Counted from the stretch's first letter, positions 12,579-26,500 are shown. The stretch: 64,000 bases of DNA from Ustilaginoidea virens (GCF_000687475.1 NC_057321.1:558001-622000); one strand, 5' to 3'. Numbers and translations are program-made. The notes: generated by a model not told the origin, from the letters alone.

Positions 12579-13131
12579 GCCGGCTGGGGGTACGATGGCC
12601 TCGCGATGGTGCGGAATGAAAGAAACAACTCCAGGCAATTTGTGACGGAGAGAGATGGGAGTTGCTGCTGCAAGTGCCCGCCGGTTCGCGTTGGAAATCC
12701 CCCGGGTATTACGTAATCCGCCAAGCAAGGCCAGCTCTCACGGGCTACCCTTTTTAGTCATCGGGACTCCTCGTTCCTTCATGACGTGCTACAGGCCAAG
12801 TTTGGAAGAATCCATCATTTTGTTGCAGGTAGCCAAGTGGGCAATCGTTGAGACTTTTTGTACTACACGCTACCTATGTGATTCCAGTTATTACCATTTG
12901 GGACAAATATGTCCTTCCAAATCCATCAAGATCAACATTATCGTCCATGAATCAAACCGCATTAAAATTGGAAATGCTCCCGTGTCCCGGGGGACATGAT
13001 TGCAAAGGTCAATCTTTCGACATACAAGACTCCAGTGCAACATCTAACATCGTCCACCACAGCTGTAACTGCGTCATGAATGGCAGCGACCGCCACATCT
13101 GCTCGAAATCTATTGTTAAGCCGTAGCAAGA
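12579..13131. other. Intergenic region
   Basis: Holds the promoter of the zinc-finger gene and the 3' end of the PIR gene. It is moderately AT-rich around 12830-13120. No gene seen. Confidence 0.55.
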
Positions 13132-14288
13132 TTACAGCATGGCAAGACCAATGACCGCAATAGCAGCAGTGGCAAGACCAGGCAGAATCTTGTGCGCGGC
13201 AGCGGTGGGTGTGGGTTTCTGGCTTTCAGCGGCAGTGGTATGGCTCTCCACGGTGCTCGTGGTAAAGCTTTGAGTATCCGTCTCCTTGGGAGCTTGCGGC
13301 TGGCCATCGGAGATTTGGCTGACAGGTGGCGGCTGGACATCAGTCTTCTTGGGAGCTTGCGGCTGGCCGTCCGAGATTTGGCTGACTGGTGGTGCCGGAG
13401 CAGCCGCCTTGGTAGGAGCCTGGGGTTGGCCGTCTGCAATCTGGGAAACGGGAGGAGGCCGGGCCGTGGGAGCCTGGATCTGGCCGTCCGAGATTTGAGA
13501 GAGTGCAGGGGCACCCTTTGGAGCCTGAGGCTGGCCATCCGAGATCTGACTGACGGGAGGGACGGCAGCACAAGGCGTAGTGTGGGCTTGGACCTGACCA
13601 TCTCCAATCTGACACATGGGAACAGGAACAACGGTGCTGTGGACCTGAGGCTGCCCATCCGGGAGGACAGTCACGATGGCGGTCGGAACCATGCTCGTGC
13701 CGACGGGTTTGCCGCCACTGCCGCCCGAAGGAGGGTTGTTGCCAGCGTCGCAAGACGTCACCACCATCTCAATGGGCTGGCATTGAGCGGCCCAGTTGCG
13801 GTCGTACAAGTTGTAGAAGCTCCCAGAGAGGCATCTCTGGAAGACAGTGGAACCACCGAGGGCAAGAGAGCCATTGTTGCAGACAGAGAAACCAGCAGTG
13901 TATATCGCATTGTCCTGAGGAGGACCGTCAAACTGGAACTGGTAGTTGGCGACGATGGAGCCAGTTCGGTCCTTGGCGTCCTTCAAAACACCGTCGTGCA
14001 GCGTCATTATCAGAGTGCCTTCACCGCCGCAAGCGCGCTTCTAAATCCTCATCGTCAGTCTTGAAACGCTCTCGAATCACGACATGGGCGCGGGAAACGG
14101 GCCAGAAAACGGTCGGGAAGGCTTACCTGGAGATCACGCTTCGCATCTCCCAGGGAGTAAATGGAGACTTGGAATTTGCCATCGTAAGACGTGCTGCATC
14201 CAGCAGGGGGAGGGCTGTCAGGCTTCTTTTCAGCAGCCGCGTTGGCGGTGGCGGCGAGACCGATGAAGGCCACCAAAGACGACTTCAT
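13132..14288 (-). CDS. PIR-repeat cell-wall protein with GPI-type tail
   Basis: Secreted wall mannoprotein of the PIR (proteins with internal repeats) type. In yeast, Gln residues of the SQIxDGQxQ unit are ester-linked to beta-1,3-glucan. Minus-strand exons 14127-14288 and 13132-14040 (86-nt intron, donor GTAAGC, acceptor TTTAG) give 356 aa. Residues 1-18 are a signal peptide (MKSSLVAFIGLAATANAA). The N-terminal domain (about 30-150) has the Cys pattern CSTSYDGKFQ...ACGGEG...CNNG...C...C. Six PIR units (SQISDGQPQAP and variants) plus one degenerate copy follow. The Ser/Thr-rich end and hydrophobic C-terminus (LATAAIAVIGLAML) look like a GPI-attachment signal. The N-terminal cysteine domain and GPI tail differ from yeast Pir proteins, where the Cys domain is C-terminal. 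Confidence 0.88.
13277..13620 (-). repeat. PIR repeat array in coding sequence
   Basis: Six in-frame copies of a unit of roughly 11-18 residues with the core QI(S/G/A)DGQ(P/I/V)QA, separated by variable Pro/Lys/Thr-rich linkers. Several copies are nearly identical at the DNA level, so copy number could vary between strains. Confidence 0.9.
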
Positions 14289-14865
14289 TATGCTATAACC
14301 GAGAGTAAGTTTTCATCAGGGTCAAGACAGGTAGAGAGATTATTTTTTTTTCCCCCCGTCGTAGGTCAGAGCAGGTCTGATGTGAGGGAAAAGGCATTAA
14401 GCTGGACAGCGTGACATTGCCGTGGACTGGGTACGGGGGAAAAGGGCGAGAGTGAATCGAATATGAATGAAATGTGATCTGAAGATCCTTACTCTTGTTG
14501 ACTCTTAGTTGGATAACGAAGGGCGGTATGCAGGAAATCGACCAAACAAGGCTCAGGCACACGTGAGCAGAGCAATCTTCCTTTTTTGTCGGAGACGGGA
14601 CCACAATGGACGGGAATTGATTGTCTGGCCCAGCAACACACGGGAATGATCAGTCAAGGCTGAGACGGCTACAACCAAGAGCACGTGCCAGAGCGAAGGT
14701 GTGATAATGAAAGATCAGACAAGCGGGTGAAGCGGGAAGTGAGAGGTGTAGCGAACGGCCACCAGGTCAGGAGGGTGGGCGCCGGGCTCTGATATAAGTC
14801 CATGCACAATGCGGATGGGTGGTGTCAGCCAGGACAGAGCGGCTTTCTTTGCCGGAACGTCAGGG

Positions 14866-14894
14866 CACAGGACAGGACAGGACAGGACAGGACA
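14866..14894 (+). repeat. (GGACA)n microsatellite
   Basis: About five perfect GACAG copies; the reverse complement of the CCTGT array at 5851-5877. Confidence 0.9.
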
Positions 14895-15237
14895 ACCAGG
14901 AGCCTCGAGTCTCTAGCTGGATTCGGGACCAACCATGTCTCTACATGGGGAAGTTGGGAAATCCGTCCCAGCCTGGTCGAGGTGGTAGTGGCTAGTGACG
15001 TCTTGTCTGGCCGGTACGTCGTATGGTTGTGGATTTATCGCAAAGATACCCCGTGCATGCAAGGATCTCACCCTCCCAAAGCTGGAATCCTGGATGCGAT
15101 GCTGGAGGTGGGCGACTGGGGGCGACTGGGGCCAAGTCTTTCACTCCCTTTCACGGCACTAATGCCCCGTGAAGAAATAGAGCATGCTACTATGAACCTG
15201 CGTGCCGTCCGGCCCGTTCTGAGCATGCCTGCTTATG

Positions 15238-15267
15238 CCTGGCCTGGCCTGGCCTGGCCTGGCCTGA
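15238..15267 (+). repeat. (CCTGG)n microsatellite
   Basis: Five to six copies of CCTGG, a one-base variant of the CCTGT array family found elsewhere in the window. Confidence 0.9.
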
Positions 15268-18200
15268 CCTTGAAAGGGCGGTGGTAGTGGTGACAGCACT
15301 AGGAAGCCCGCGAGGAGGGCATCCATGATTATTTTGCCGGTTTCCAACCCAATCAATGTCCATAGCGAAAAAAGATGAGGGGGGGGGGGGGAGGAAAAAG
15401 ATTAAAAAGAGGAAGAAAAAAAAAGAAAAAAGAAAAAAAAGGGCAGCTTACATCCGCTTCAGCACTTTGCTCGTCATTGGTTGATTGACCTTGACTAGAG
15501 TGCCCAGTTAGGCAGGCAGGTACTGAACCTACCTTCCTCCATCTTGCCTGATGCTGCCGGGCCGGCCTTGGCGCCTTCAAAAGGGTCGACGAACGAACCA
15601 CGTCTGCCTTGCATGATGCACCAGCCCGTCTTCACAAACTCACAAACTCCATGTCACAAACTCACACAAATTCACAAGGTTCTCCGTACTCCGAGCTCCG
15701 CACTGGCGGCTCTGGAGTTATTCTACTCAACGAACAATGGAATTGCTCAACCGTTCGGCACCTCGTTTTCGGTGACGTTCCCCGACCGTGCACCGCGCAC
15801 AGCCTCGCGCTCCATGTCTATATCCTAGGTCCGCTCCGCTTGCCAGGGAGGGTCTGTGGCCCGACTTGTCACTCCATTCATTCGCTTCATCGCAGCACTC
15901 GTCGTCAGGTGGGTTCCGACTCCCGCCGGTTGAGGTGACATTGCGCCTGCGTTTCTCTGTGCCGGGGACGTGGTGACGTGCCAAGGTGGTCACTGGTAGG
16001 TATGTTGGATGTTGAGTTGAAAGTGGTGATGAGAGGGCTATGCGGCCTGCGACATGGTGCATCGAGTTGCTTGTACATGGGCAACTTGGTGGCAGACAAC
16101 TTCCGTACGGGGTACTTTGTACAACTTTCGACTGACCAGCCGTGTCCAAGCCAGTCCACTCACTGACTGTCGAGCATGCACCTGGGCATGCAAGGATCGG
16201 GCTTTTTTGTTTCAAGTTTCCCAATGCAAGTGCTTATTTCCATTTCCATTTCCATTTGCTTCTGCATTTGCATTTTTGCATTTTTGCATTTTTTCATTTC
16301 CTTTCCTACGCCCTCTTCCAAGTTCTTTTCCGTGTTTGCGCACTGTTTCAATTAGATTGACACGTCTGCCTAGTTTGTCCAGCTTCCTAGGTATGCACTG
16401 CACCGCCTTTCGCGCCCCTTGCGACCTATTTCTGCGTCTCGTATTGTACAGCCAGCAAATGAATTCTTATTTCGCTTGCCAGTAACGGTGTGCACTGCGG
16501 ATGAAACCGCCCCCCGGGGTTGACCCCCTGCAAGCCAGGCGTTTTCCAAGAGGAAGCCGAAGCCAAGCCGCACTTATCGCCAAGACGAGGCCGGCTTGGA
16601 ACCCGATGCCGAACGCCTACGCCTACGCCCTATGCAGCCCCAGCCAGTAGCAAGTGCCATGAATGCGAAGTGAAATTGGCCAACTGCCTGCTACTTGGGC
16701 CGTATCCGAAATTGAGAGTCCAGCCAGTCACGGCTACAAGTGGACGGCTTTTGCCGGAGCATATCGTCACTGTCACGTCCTCGTCATAAGCTGGGGTCGA
16801 AACCCCGGTCAAGATGAAAGGACATGGCATCAAAGGTCACGAATTCATTAAAAGCAACCACAGACGTGAGGACCAGGCGCAAGCGCGCCAATCGGCAATT
16901 TTCGCACGGACGATATCCAGATTACGAAGTGATCCTAGTTGTGCGAATGAAAAGGGGTTTCGGCTACCGAAGCATCCGATTTCCAACGAGGCCGGGAGCA
17001 AAAGGTAACAACGACTGGAAGCAGACCCGGCATCTGGAGTACAGCGGCAGAATACAAGGGCTGTCTCTATATCCGGCTCTTCAGGACTCTTTAGGACTCT
17101 TCAGACTGCAAATGTCAACAGACCATGCGGAGCTGCTTTCGTGCAGACTGCCTGGGTGTGCCGGTCAAGGGTGAACATCGAGACTCGAGCGTCCAGCGGT
17201 TGGACAACCAAACGGTCGACGGGTGCCGCTGGTACCGCACAGGCTTGGCAGGCGGGGAAGTGATCGACACGGATCGATGGGAATCATGGGATGTGAGAAG
17301 TTGGAAGAAGCGTCGGCCCAGCGAAGCAAAGGGTGGCTTTTCAGGTTGGCTTCGATCAGCCCCCACTTACCCACACTAGGGAAAGGCCGGGGGGCGCTGG
17401 TCGACGCTAACAACTCGTGTTCGCAACAAGTCTGGTGGTGGTTATAATTAGGGCTGACCAGCTCTGGAACCCACATGCACCATTTCCAAGTTTGTCCATC
17501 CCCCCCTGGCCTGCATCTGTCAAAACTTGAATTTGATTTTCTTCGGCGGCCAGGTACAGGTACATACCATCGGGGAGGCTGGGGGCGAATTGACCAAGGA
17601 GGTTGCCACCTTGCATTAGCCGACAATCTGCCCGCGGGCCATCCACCCTAACCTCTCCAGAAATATCTTGGCGCGCCAATCCCTGGGTTCATAAAACGCC
17701 CCGTGGGCAGCAAGCTTTTCGAACCGAGCCGGCCCAGCCGTTGGTCTCGGCCCGCCTCCAAGATGGTGGACGGTTCATCAAGGTGCGTTGTTCAACAAAG
17801 TTCAACGGATATATAGAGTCCGATACTGCGATTGCGAGGCTTAGAGAACTTAGCGATTATTGCAATGGCTTTGGATGCTTCTCAGGTCAAATTGACTGCG
17901 AGTGCTTGCGAGGGATCGATTGACCGTCGTGGCGAAACTTGACCAAAATCGTAAAGACGACGTCGAGTACTCCGTACGTCAACAGGCGGATTAGCACTTG
18001 GGGTCTCCTTTGTGTCACCTTCCATCCGCAAAATGGAAGTCTCGTCGTACCGGAACTTGACCAGTTTGTGTGAAATGTCTGCGCAAGCGTGATCAACAAG
18101 CGATGCCACTTGGCTCAGATGATGTAACAGAACACCAGGAATACGTTTGCAGGGAGGCGGGAACAAAACGACAGCTTCAAAGTCAAAAAAAACAGCGGCA

Positions 18201-20759
18201 TGCAATCGAAGATTGGCCGAAGGAAAATGGAAGGATCACGGATCACAGATCACGGAGCAGCTTCCAGTCGCATCATGTAGGGGTGCAAAGACGTGCAGCG
18301 TAGGACATTGGCCAGAGCAAGTAAACCGCTGCGGCTGCCTCATTCGTGCCCGTCCCGAACGGTTTCGTTGACCGAGATATCGGACACTCCTCCACCACAG
18401 AACTTATCTCGGCGTATAGCGTATACTAGCAACTGTCGCCCGGCCCCTGCGCAGGTCATGCTTTCCCGTCGAGGCAGCTTGTTGGCGATGAAAACCCTGA
18501 CTATGACAGTGACTGGGGGTTGAAGCGTTGATTCGAGTGTCCAAACCGTTGGCCAGGGCGTGCGGAACCTTGAAAGAGGCAAAATCGGGGTTTGTACGAG
18601 CCAAAGAGTCATACCATCGTGCATTGTACCGCTCACGTCGAGATGTATCGTTTTCTCCTTGTGGACTGCGTGGCACTGCATTGCGCACACCTTTTCTCGA
18701 CAGCGACGAGAGACATTCTGGAGTTTTGTATTCCGGACCAGAGGAGCTGACATTATCCGCGCCACAGCGCCTACAGTGACACACGTCTTGAATCTGGGCG
18801 CGCAGCAAGTTTTCGGCTCATTGACAGTGCAGTGCCGCCTACGAGTCGCCGTCTCCAGCTTGGAAACCCGTGTCACAAGGGCGGCGCACCGCCCCTTGCT
18901 CAACTTTCCCAAAAAGAAACGAAAGCTTCTCCTCATCTGTCGCGAAGGGATATATAGGGTGTCGTAACGCGACCAGTGGTGACGTGGCCGCGGCCGAGTT
19001 TGGTGCAACATCATCTCTACCTGCTCAATAGAATCAAACAAGGCGCTTGTGGGATCTGGATGCCCAAAAGTCAGACAGCTGCGCTGGTTTGGCTGCTTTG
19101 CCCTGCTCCCAGTGTAGCAGCATCTGTCGCATTGGATATAATAATGGCTCCAACAGGACAAGAAAGTGGACAGTCGGTTGCGCCTCCTTTGCTAACTCAC
19201 GGAATCAACAGCTCATCTGATGTCCGGCAGGCACGGTGGCAGAGCTTCTCTGTGTTGCTTCAACTGGCCTCTTCCGTCGTACGGCGTACGTAAGACCGCG
19301 TCCCGCACCCTCCAGGACTGCTGGGCCCGCGTTTATCCAACACCAGCACTGCGTGACATTATCTCGGCAATGATAAGTGTGGTGGCTTGGCGTATGTTGC
19401 ATCCTCACCGCGAGGGAAGGATCCTTGGTTCGGCATGGTTCGGCTTGGTTCGTGAGAATAACGGCTGGTCGGGAGTGGGTATAGTCGTCCTCACCGAGGT
19501 GTTTGATCATATTGACAGAGTTCTTGGATGGCCTGGAGAATACAGAATGGAGGACGGATGTCAACGTTGCAGAGGACAGCACATGAGAATCTGACCAGCC
19601 CAAGCCAGGTTGGCTGCGCCTGATAAAGACCCAGTTTGTCGCTATTGGGGTCTCTTGTTTCATGTTCCTTGGTCTTTTGTTATATTCTCTGGTTATTCTT
19701 TGACAGTGCTGCTATGCCTTGCTTGCTCCACTCCAAAGCCGTGGCTTTCATCACGGCCGCGGAGCACCAAGGTGGCGGCAGTACGGCAGATTCGACCGGT
19801 TGGCTGCTTCATCCTGCATGAAGGGATATGGAAAGCTTATCGTGGACTTGAGGATGGTTGCCACCGAGAGAAGGCGAAAGTAAAAGCCGAGCTTCAGATG
19901 GGAGGCAAATAAAATAACAAAAGGCAGGTTACCTATCCCCTGATAAAGGTACCACCGAGACAGAATATTGCAGCCATCGGAGGGGAAGTACATTCATGGT
20001 TGGTGAAACCTCAATACCTAGGCAATGTAGTGTTGTTGCAACGGAATCTCAGATCCAGGAACGATTACGGTGCTTGCCGTACACTGTAGGTGCAAATCCA
20101 AAGTCTCGTCAGCTTCTACCTGAAGAGAATTGGGAATGGATCAATGCCAAAATGGGGGCAACCTAACGTAGCCTTGCAAGTAGCAACGGTTCATCGCCTG
20201 ACCTCGATAATGGGCAAAACCCCAAGACTTGTCATCGCCATTTATCGTCTAGAACAAGGCATCCTTGATGAAAAACGCGTCAAAGAGCTTCGCTCTTCCT
20301 TGAGTACGGGCGTCTGTCAGCGCAAGTTCCAGTAGTGGGGCATTATAGATAGTTGTTTCTAGTCATATACTATGTTGGCATGGTGCCAGGGATGCCAGGC
20401 ATGTTACATAGGAAATACCATGCAGCTACGGTTGTAGTTTCTGGCACTATGCCAGAAAAGTACCTTTTAGTTCCACTTTGCAGTAACGTAATTCTATAGT
20501 AGTGCCAGATGAGTACCAAAACAGCAACAAATAGTGCCTCAAGGTGATAGGTAGTGCCAATTAGTCACAGGTTTCAATAGATTAGTCTACATGATACGTG
20601 ATGTCTTCGCCCTGACCTAATTGACTACTCGATAACGATACATTTACTACCTAGTTCCTACTACCTATATATCTATCAATATCGATATTAATATCTTCGC
20701 ACTAGACTAAGGTCAAAAGATTGAGATATATAAACCGAATGAAACTATATCTCTAGCGA

Positions 20760-21960
20760 TAGTAAGATCAGGTAAAGACACTAGTTCGGACAAGATTGGC
20801 CGCCTTTATCAGATCCATTATAGCCAAGATAATCATATTGATTAATACCAGACCAGGCATATAATAAACTATATGCAGACCGGAAAGCTATTAATATTAA
20901 TCAATTATTCGTATCATAATAAGAGCCTATACTAGATTTAGTTATACTACGATTAAAATCTTCCTTAGGATTTTCAAATATAACTAGATTTAATTAAGGT
21001 CGACGAGCTATATGGCGGTAAGTACTTTAATTTGGACTGAATAGAATTGGATCATCAAATGAGCCTAAGTTATGATATATATCGTTATATAAGCCATCAA
21101 ATAGATCTAGTTATTGTGATAGAGATCTATAGCTAAATAGTCGGAAAGGTAAAAGCTGGCACGAATTGATTAATAGTAAGCTCTTAGATATACTAGGATA
21201 TATATTATTACTTACTATAAGAAAGTCGCAACGAGTATTATCTATATTAACCTAATACTAGGCACTAGGAGGGCGCATTTCTACCGCAAGTTTGGCAAAA
21301 GATAACTCCTTAATATCTAAGAATTCTTCCATTAATCCCTAGGCTACGAAGTTATACTTCAGCTTCTTACGGAGATTATAGTCTTAGATCTAGTGTTTTA
21401 ACTTAAAGTTATAAAGCCAAACAGGCTTACCACTCTAGTCTGTATTAGGGTTAAGGTTAAACTAGGACTTAGATGCCTAGATATTTAGTATTAATCGTAC
21501 GAGGTTTAAAAAGATTAACTAAATTTAGTAATAGCCTTAGCTATCGGGCTTCTATCTAATTATACGGAAGTCGATAATATCCTAAATATAGTGAAATATT
21601 AATCGAAAGCTATAGCTATCGAGCTTTAAGAGGATTCGCTATATAAAAGCAGCCTAATCGGCGTAATAGTCTATAACCAAATCTATTAGCTTATCATCAG
21701 TAAGAGCAGCCTCGCGAATAAATAGCTAAAGTCTGGTTAGTTCGATATATCTAACGATATTATATATCAATAGTAACCAAGGCTTACTTATATAAGTATA
21801 TCGCTATAGGAAATAAGACTTCATTATCTTAAAGATTTCCTTTATAGTATATATAATTTAAAGAAATCGGTTGCTATCTATAGAATAGTAGGGATTTACT
21901 ATACGAGCGTAATATCCTAAGAACAATAGATTATGCTAAATAAAGAGGCAGGTTGCTATA
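20760..21960 (-). pseudogene. RIP-degraded gene, unrecognised, minus strand
   Basis: Reading the minus strand by hand from about 21960 down to 20760 gives one continuous frame of roughly 400 codons. It has protein-like composition with short legible stretches such as YNFKLKH, DYNLRKKLKYNF, EEFLDIKELSFAKL and FDGLYNDIYHNLGSFDDP. The interruptions I met were TAA or TAG, none TGA, the pattern expected from RIP. It lies divergent to the transposase relic and may be a second gene of the same element or part of a different one. I do not recognise the family and propose no function. Both ends are uncertain. Confidence 0.55.
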
Positions 21961-22380
21961 TAGATTTTCATACTTCTTGCCTCCTTAGGTATTACTTCTT
22001 AAGGATATTAAGGTTCTATATAATTCTTAGAAGTATTAGATACCTAACTGCCCTCGGACATAATAATATAGCATTAAGTTATAGGATTGTATTGAATCTC
22101 TAGTATAGGCTTATTTTAGAATCGAATTAGGTTAGCTCGCATTAGGTTCTAAAAAGTCTAAGGCATTACCCCTTAGGGCCTACTTCTAGGACTAATAATA
22201 CCTAGACTTTATCGAGACCTAGGGGTGCTATTAATCTATATAAATAGATTCTGATGTCTAGGAGTGCTATAGCTAGATCCTGATCGAATTATAATAATAG
22301 CGACTAATCGGTAGGAACCTTAAGGCGTATTAGGAGGATTTTAAGGTAGAAGAATTAGAGTATTTATTAGCGATAAAGTA

Positions 22381-22434
22381 ATATTTATCGCTAGAGAAAT
22401 ATTTATCGCTAGAGAAATATTTATCGATAGAGTT
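22381..22434 (+). repeat. 18-bp tandem repeat in the AT block
   Basis: Three head-to-tail copies of an 18-bp unit ATATTTATCGCTAGAGAA (the third with changes in the last part). It lies between the two divergent relic genes. Confidence 0.85.
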
Positions 22435-23542
22435 AAACCACAACTACAGATAGATAGAGGCTATTTAGGATTAGTATATACGTATATAATTAATATATAT
22501 TAATCTAAAACTTACCTAGAATAGAGTCTATCGTCTATATATACTTCTATGTCTACTCCCTTGCCTTCGTCCACTTCCTAAGTTTATAGATACCTACCGG
22601 TTAAAAGGGGTTCCTATAGCTCTAGTAACAAAAGCCTAAGATCCAGCTAGGTTAATATTTCCAGAAGTTGCCAAAGTTATACTAGGAGGACGAGGAGCAC
22701 TAGTTAATACTGCCCGTAAAGTATAAGTCCCGCATTAACTGCCTTATAAGCCAGCTTAAAATGATTCACTAGCATTTAGATTAGCTAGATCCTAACTTAC
22801 TTATCGTTTTTTGCGGATGCTAATACTTCTACCCTAACTTAACATTTTATTATCTAGAGTTCGAGTTATTAAAGGACTAGATAATAGTAAGGATTAAAAT
22901 TAAGATATTAATATCTAGTCAGAGTAAGCATTTAAGTATAGGTCTAGTATATTATGCGATTTAGTGCACAGCCATATGACTAAAACCCTAATAATAAAAA
23001 ATTTGCATAGGCCTTAAGAATCTTATTCTAATTATTTAAATTATATAGCACGTTTTAATAGCTATAATAAACTATACTAGTGAATCGTGCAGTTTATTAA
23101 GGTGAGCGAGTCACTTATATAGCGATATATATACCTTCCCCGCAAATGGTATATCTTAGGATACTTCGCTAAAGGAGGCTTCATTTCTTACCACTCACAG
23201 ATCTATACTTAATATTAATATCAGCAGAGGGAAGGAGCCAATCATAAATAATTTAATTCCTACTATCTAAGGAAATCCAGTATATAATAAAATTGAACTT
23301 TCTTAAATTCTAAGTCTAAATTAACTAGACTTCTTCTATTATCGCCTTCTTTTATTTTAAATAAGGCAATCGCATAACTTAACTATTATAACACACTTAT
23401 ACACTTAATCATTATACCGCTACGAAAGATAGCGGCCTAGCTATTGCAAATTCGGCGAAGAAACCTTTAATAGTAATTATATTTACCTTATAATCGACAA
23501 TCATAGAGTATATAAGCTGCTAAATAGGTGTAATAAGTATTA

Positions 23543-26500
23543 ACTAAAGTAGAAGGCTAGCTAGGATATCGAGGATTAGATATAGATAACAATAACGATT
23601 ATAATGATTATAACGATAAGCCTATAGGCGATACTAAAAGTAATCGATCTAGCTTTAATATAAATAAAAAGGGGGACGATAATAGGGACGATAATAAAAT
23701 TATATAACCCAAGCTTAATAATAGAGCAATAATACCTCAGGATGCCGACTAATCACTTATGCCCTCTGGCTTTAACGACATAGAACTTAGGGCTATAGTA
23801 ATTTATAATAACTTAGGCTTTAGAGGACAGATTAATAATTTCGAGTACGATTCTAATAACGAGATAGTCTCTATAAGTAGAATAGGGCAAATACTAGCGC
23901 CTAACTTGCCTAGCTCTCGCTAAGCTTACGAACTTATATAAGAAGATAATTCTTATATTATCCAGCATTATATAAATACTTTCATCTGGATAACTAACTT
24001 CAATCTTGCCTTAGGACTTATAGCTTACTTTAAGGGCACTAGTACTAAGCAGTAGACCATTCTAAGAGAGATCTTGTAAACTTATAGCGAGCCGCTAGAT
24101 ATTAATCGCATAAATCTTCCGAAAATACTACTAACGCTTAAGAAGGAAGTCTATAAGATTATGCCACTACTTAATATAAAAGTTGTAGATATTTCCCTAA
24201 CTGCAGATAAGCTCCCTACCTTATCGCGTTCTAATCTAAAGCAAGGCACAACTAGTATTGTAGAAAAGATGCACTTCTTCGACCTAATAGATCTATATAA
24301 AACAATACTCTCATCGCAGCTAATATAAAGGTTGCATCTTAATATAGCTTATTATATAGATATCCCGACCGAGCTATATCACTTACGTAGCTAGGCAAGT
24401 TCGGTACGAACTAGCTTTAGTAACTATGCGCATATGATTAACGCTAATAGCGATTATACTAACCCTATTTTTCCTTCTGATTAGGTTTACTTTAGCTACA
24501 ATATGCCTAACTGCAGATGCACTATATATAATTATCGCAACCTTAATAGTAATTAGCATCAACCTTTAGCTAAAGACTATCAGCATATATTATATATCGA
24601 TCGAGTAATTAGGTTCGGGAAATACTTTAAAATAATACTCCTACCTCTTATTTAGCTAAGAGGTATTATCCTAGAAATCGAAAAGGCATAATAATCAGAC
24701 TATATATATAGAAATAATAAAGATTTCGAAGATATCGATTTGCAAAAAGACGAGCTTATATTATACCTTTAGGAATATCACCTTATCGGGCAATTATTAA
24801 TAATCGACTTTTATCCTATTATAATTAATAGAACTTTTAGGGACTCGCTAGATAACCCTTCTTTCTATATAAATAAAAAAAAGAAAGGCAAGTAGAAAGA
24901 ACTATATACTAAGTATAAGCCAATCTATCTAAAAGCGCATTAAGCTAAGGATTATTTTATTATTCGCCGAGTCATCCAACTTAATAGTGCGATAGACTGG
25001 TTTTACTATCTACCGCCTATTAGAACAGAGTTAGAACTGCAAATATATAGGCGATTTTACTATTCTAAACGATAGGACCATATAAACCCAGAAAATATTA
25101 ACCAACCTCTTCTAATATCCTTACCTATTACGATATTTATAAATAGATTTAGCCTTTTCCGCAATACTTACCGCACTCTAATTAGCATATATTAGATACT
25201 TACCGGCTTAAATGTCTATAAGCGAAGACGATACGCTAATACCCTACTAATTCTTCTTAGTCCCTATAGGTCTATATTTAAGGATATCCTAGACTCTCTT
25301 TATTATTTTATTCCTCTCGATAAGGGTATTAAGATAGAAATTAAGGGGCAACCTATTCTTATATGCATTTTTTCACTATGCTATATTAGCGATATACTAT
25401 AATAGAACTAGAATGCCGGATATTTTAGTCCGACTGCTAATAAATTCTATCGCTTTTGCTATATTAGGAAAAAAACAATTATTAAATCTTTTGAGGAAGC
25501 TAACCCTAATATTATACTGGATTTCGATATTACTAAATATAGACGATACTACCATTCTATTATCGAGATACAACGCTATAGTAATACGCTCTCATCCCGA
25601 TAGAAATAAGACTTTTATTCACAATAGGGTTTTACATAGCAGCCATTAAACCTTAAAAAGATCTCTCTAGCATTAGATCCTATCTAGATATAGGTACCAG
25701 ATACCGCTCACTCAGAATATAATAGACTCATATTTCTATTTCATAATATCTTTATAAAAGCTATTCTTCGATTAAATTCATTAAAAGAATATACAACAGC
25801 TTTGCGAAATTATAAATTTCCTCCTAGTTAGAACCGACTCTAGTCTCCAGCATACTACCTTAGCAGCTATACTCTATCTAACCATACTTATTAGTCTGTA
25901 GTTATCCCAGGTCTACTTAATACTTAGTTAACTAAAGACTATATTAATATAAAGTTTTAGAATACTACTATAGAAAGAGAGGAGTTTAATAATATAGACT
26001 TAGTCGACTAGCTTATCAAAGCCTTTATAGACCTAGCTAAAAGCAATAACTTACTAATAGGAGATTCTATAGATAAAATAGATACCTTTTAATACCAGGC
26101 CGAAAATTATATCCTTAGAATAAGGCATAAATTCCAGCTAATATACTAATAGGCATCTTAAGAACTAACTAGTACACGCGAACGAGAATAACAAGGCTCT
26201 TAAGTAATATCTATTTCATTAAATGATTCTAATATATCTTATTATATGCAGATTCTCTAGTAAAGAATTTAAAAGCAAAAAGGATAAAGAGGAAATAATA
26301 ACGAGTTTAATATTATCTTTTGCAATACCCTTATTCGTAAAATACCGCCACCTATACAACTAGCCTATCCAACGCAATAACGCTATAGAAGACCTGCCTA
26401 ATATAACGAGCAAGTAAAGACTACCTAGATAATAAATATACTTCAGCTAAATATTTATACTAAAGCCTATCTTTTTAGTTTTATTAAGGATTATATACGA

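Larger units (their letters stand above)
14289..20340. other. 6-kb gene-free region left of the AT block
   Basis: I see no frame here with protein-family resemblance; open frames are short and overlap on both strands. Base composition is ordinary up to about 19.9 kb. Features: pentamer arrays at 14866-14894 and 15238-15267, a run of 13 G near 15378 followed by an A-rich stretch (15395-15440), CATTTC/GCATTTTT repeats at 16236-16300, and TACTCCGTA at 17968-17976. The PIR gene promoter should lie in the first kilobase. An unannotated non-coding RNA cannot be excluded. Confidence 0.5.

Noticed and set aside
18340..19161. 273-codon minus-strand ORF in the gene-free region
   Set aside because: Cys/Arg-rich random-looking sequence, no domain and overlapping frames on the other strand.
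14289..20340. tRNA or 5S rRNA genes in the gene-free region
   Set aside because: I looked for GGTTCGAnTCC-like B boxes and the conserved 5S internal promoter and found no convincing match; a covariance-model scan would be decisive.
22381..22434. CRISPR-like short repeats
   Set aside because: Units are contiguous with no spacers and sit in a fungal RIP block.
25413..25649. 78-codon ORF in the AT block
   Set aside because: It lies in a different frame from the transposase relic that covers the same bases; it is a chance opening.
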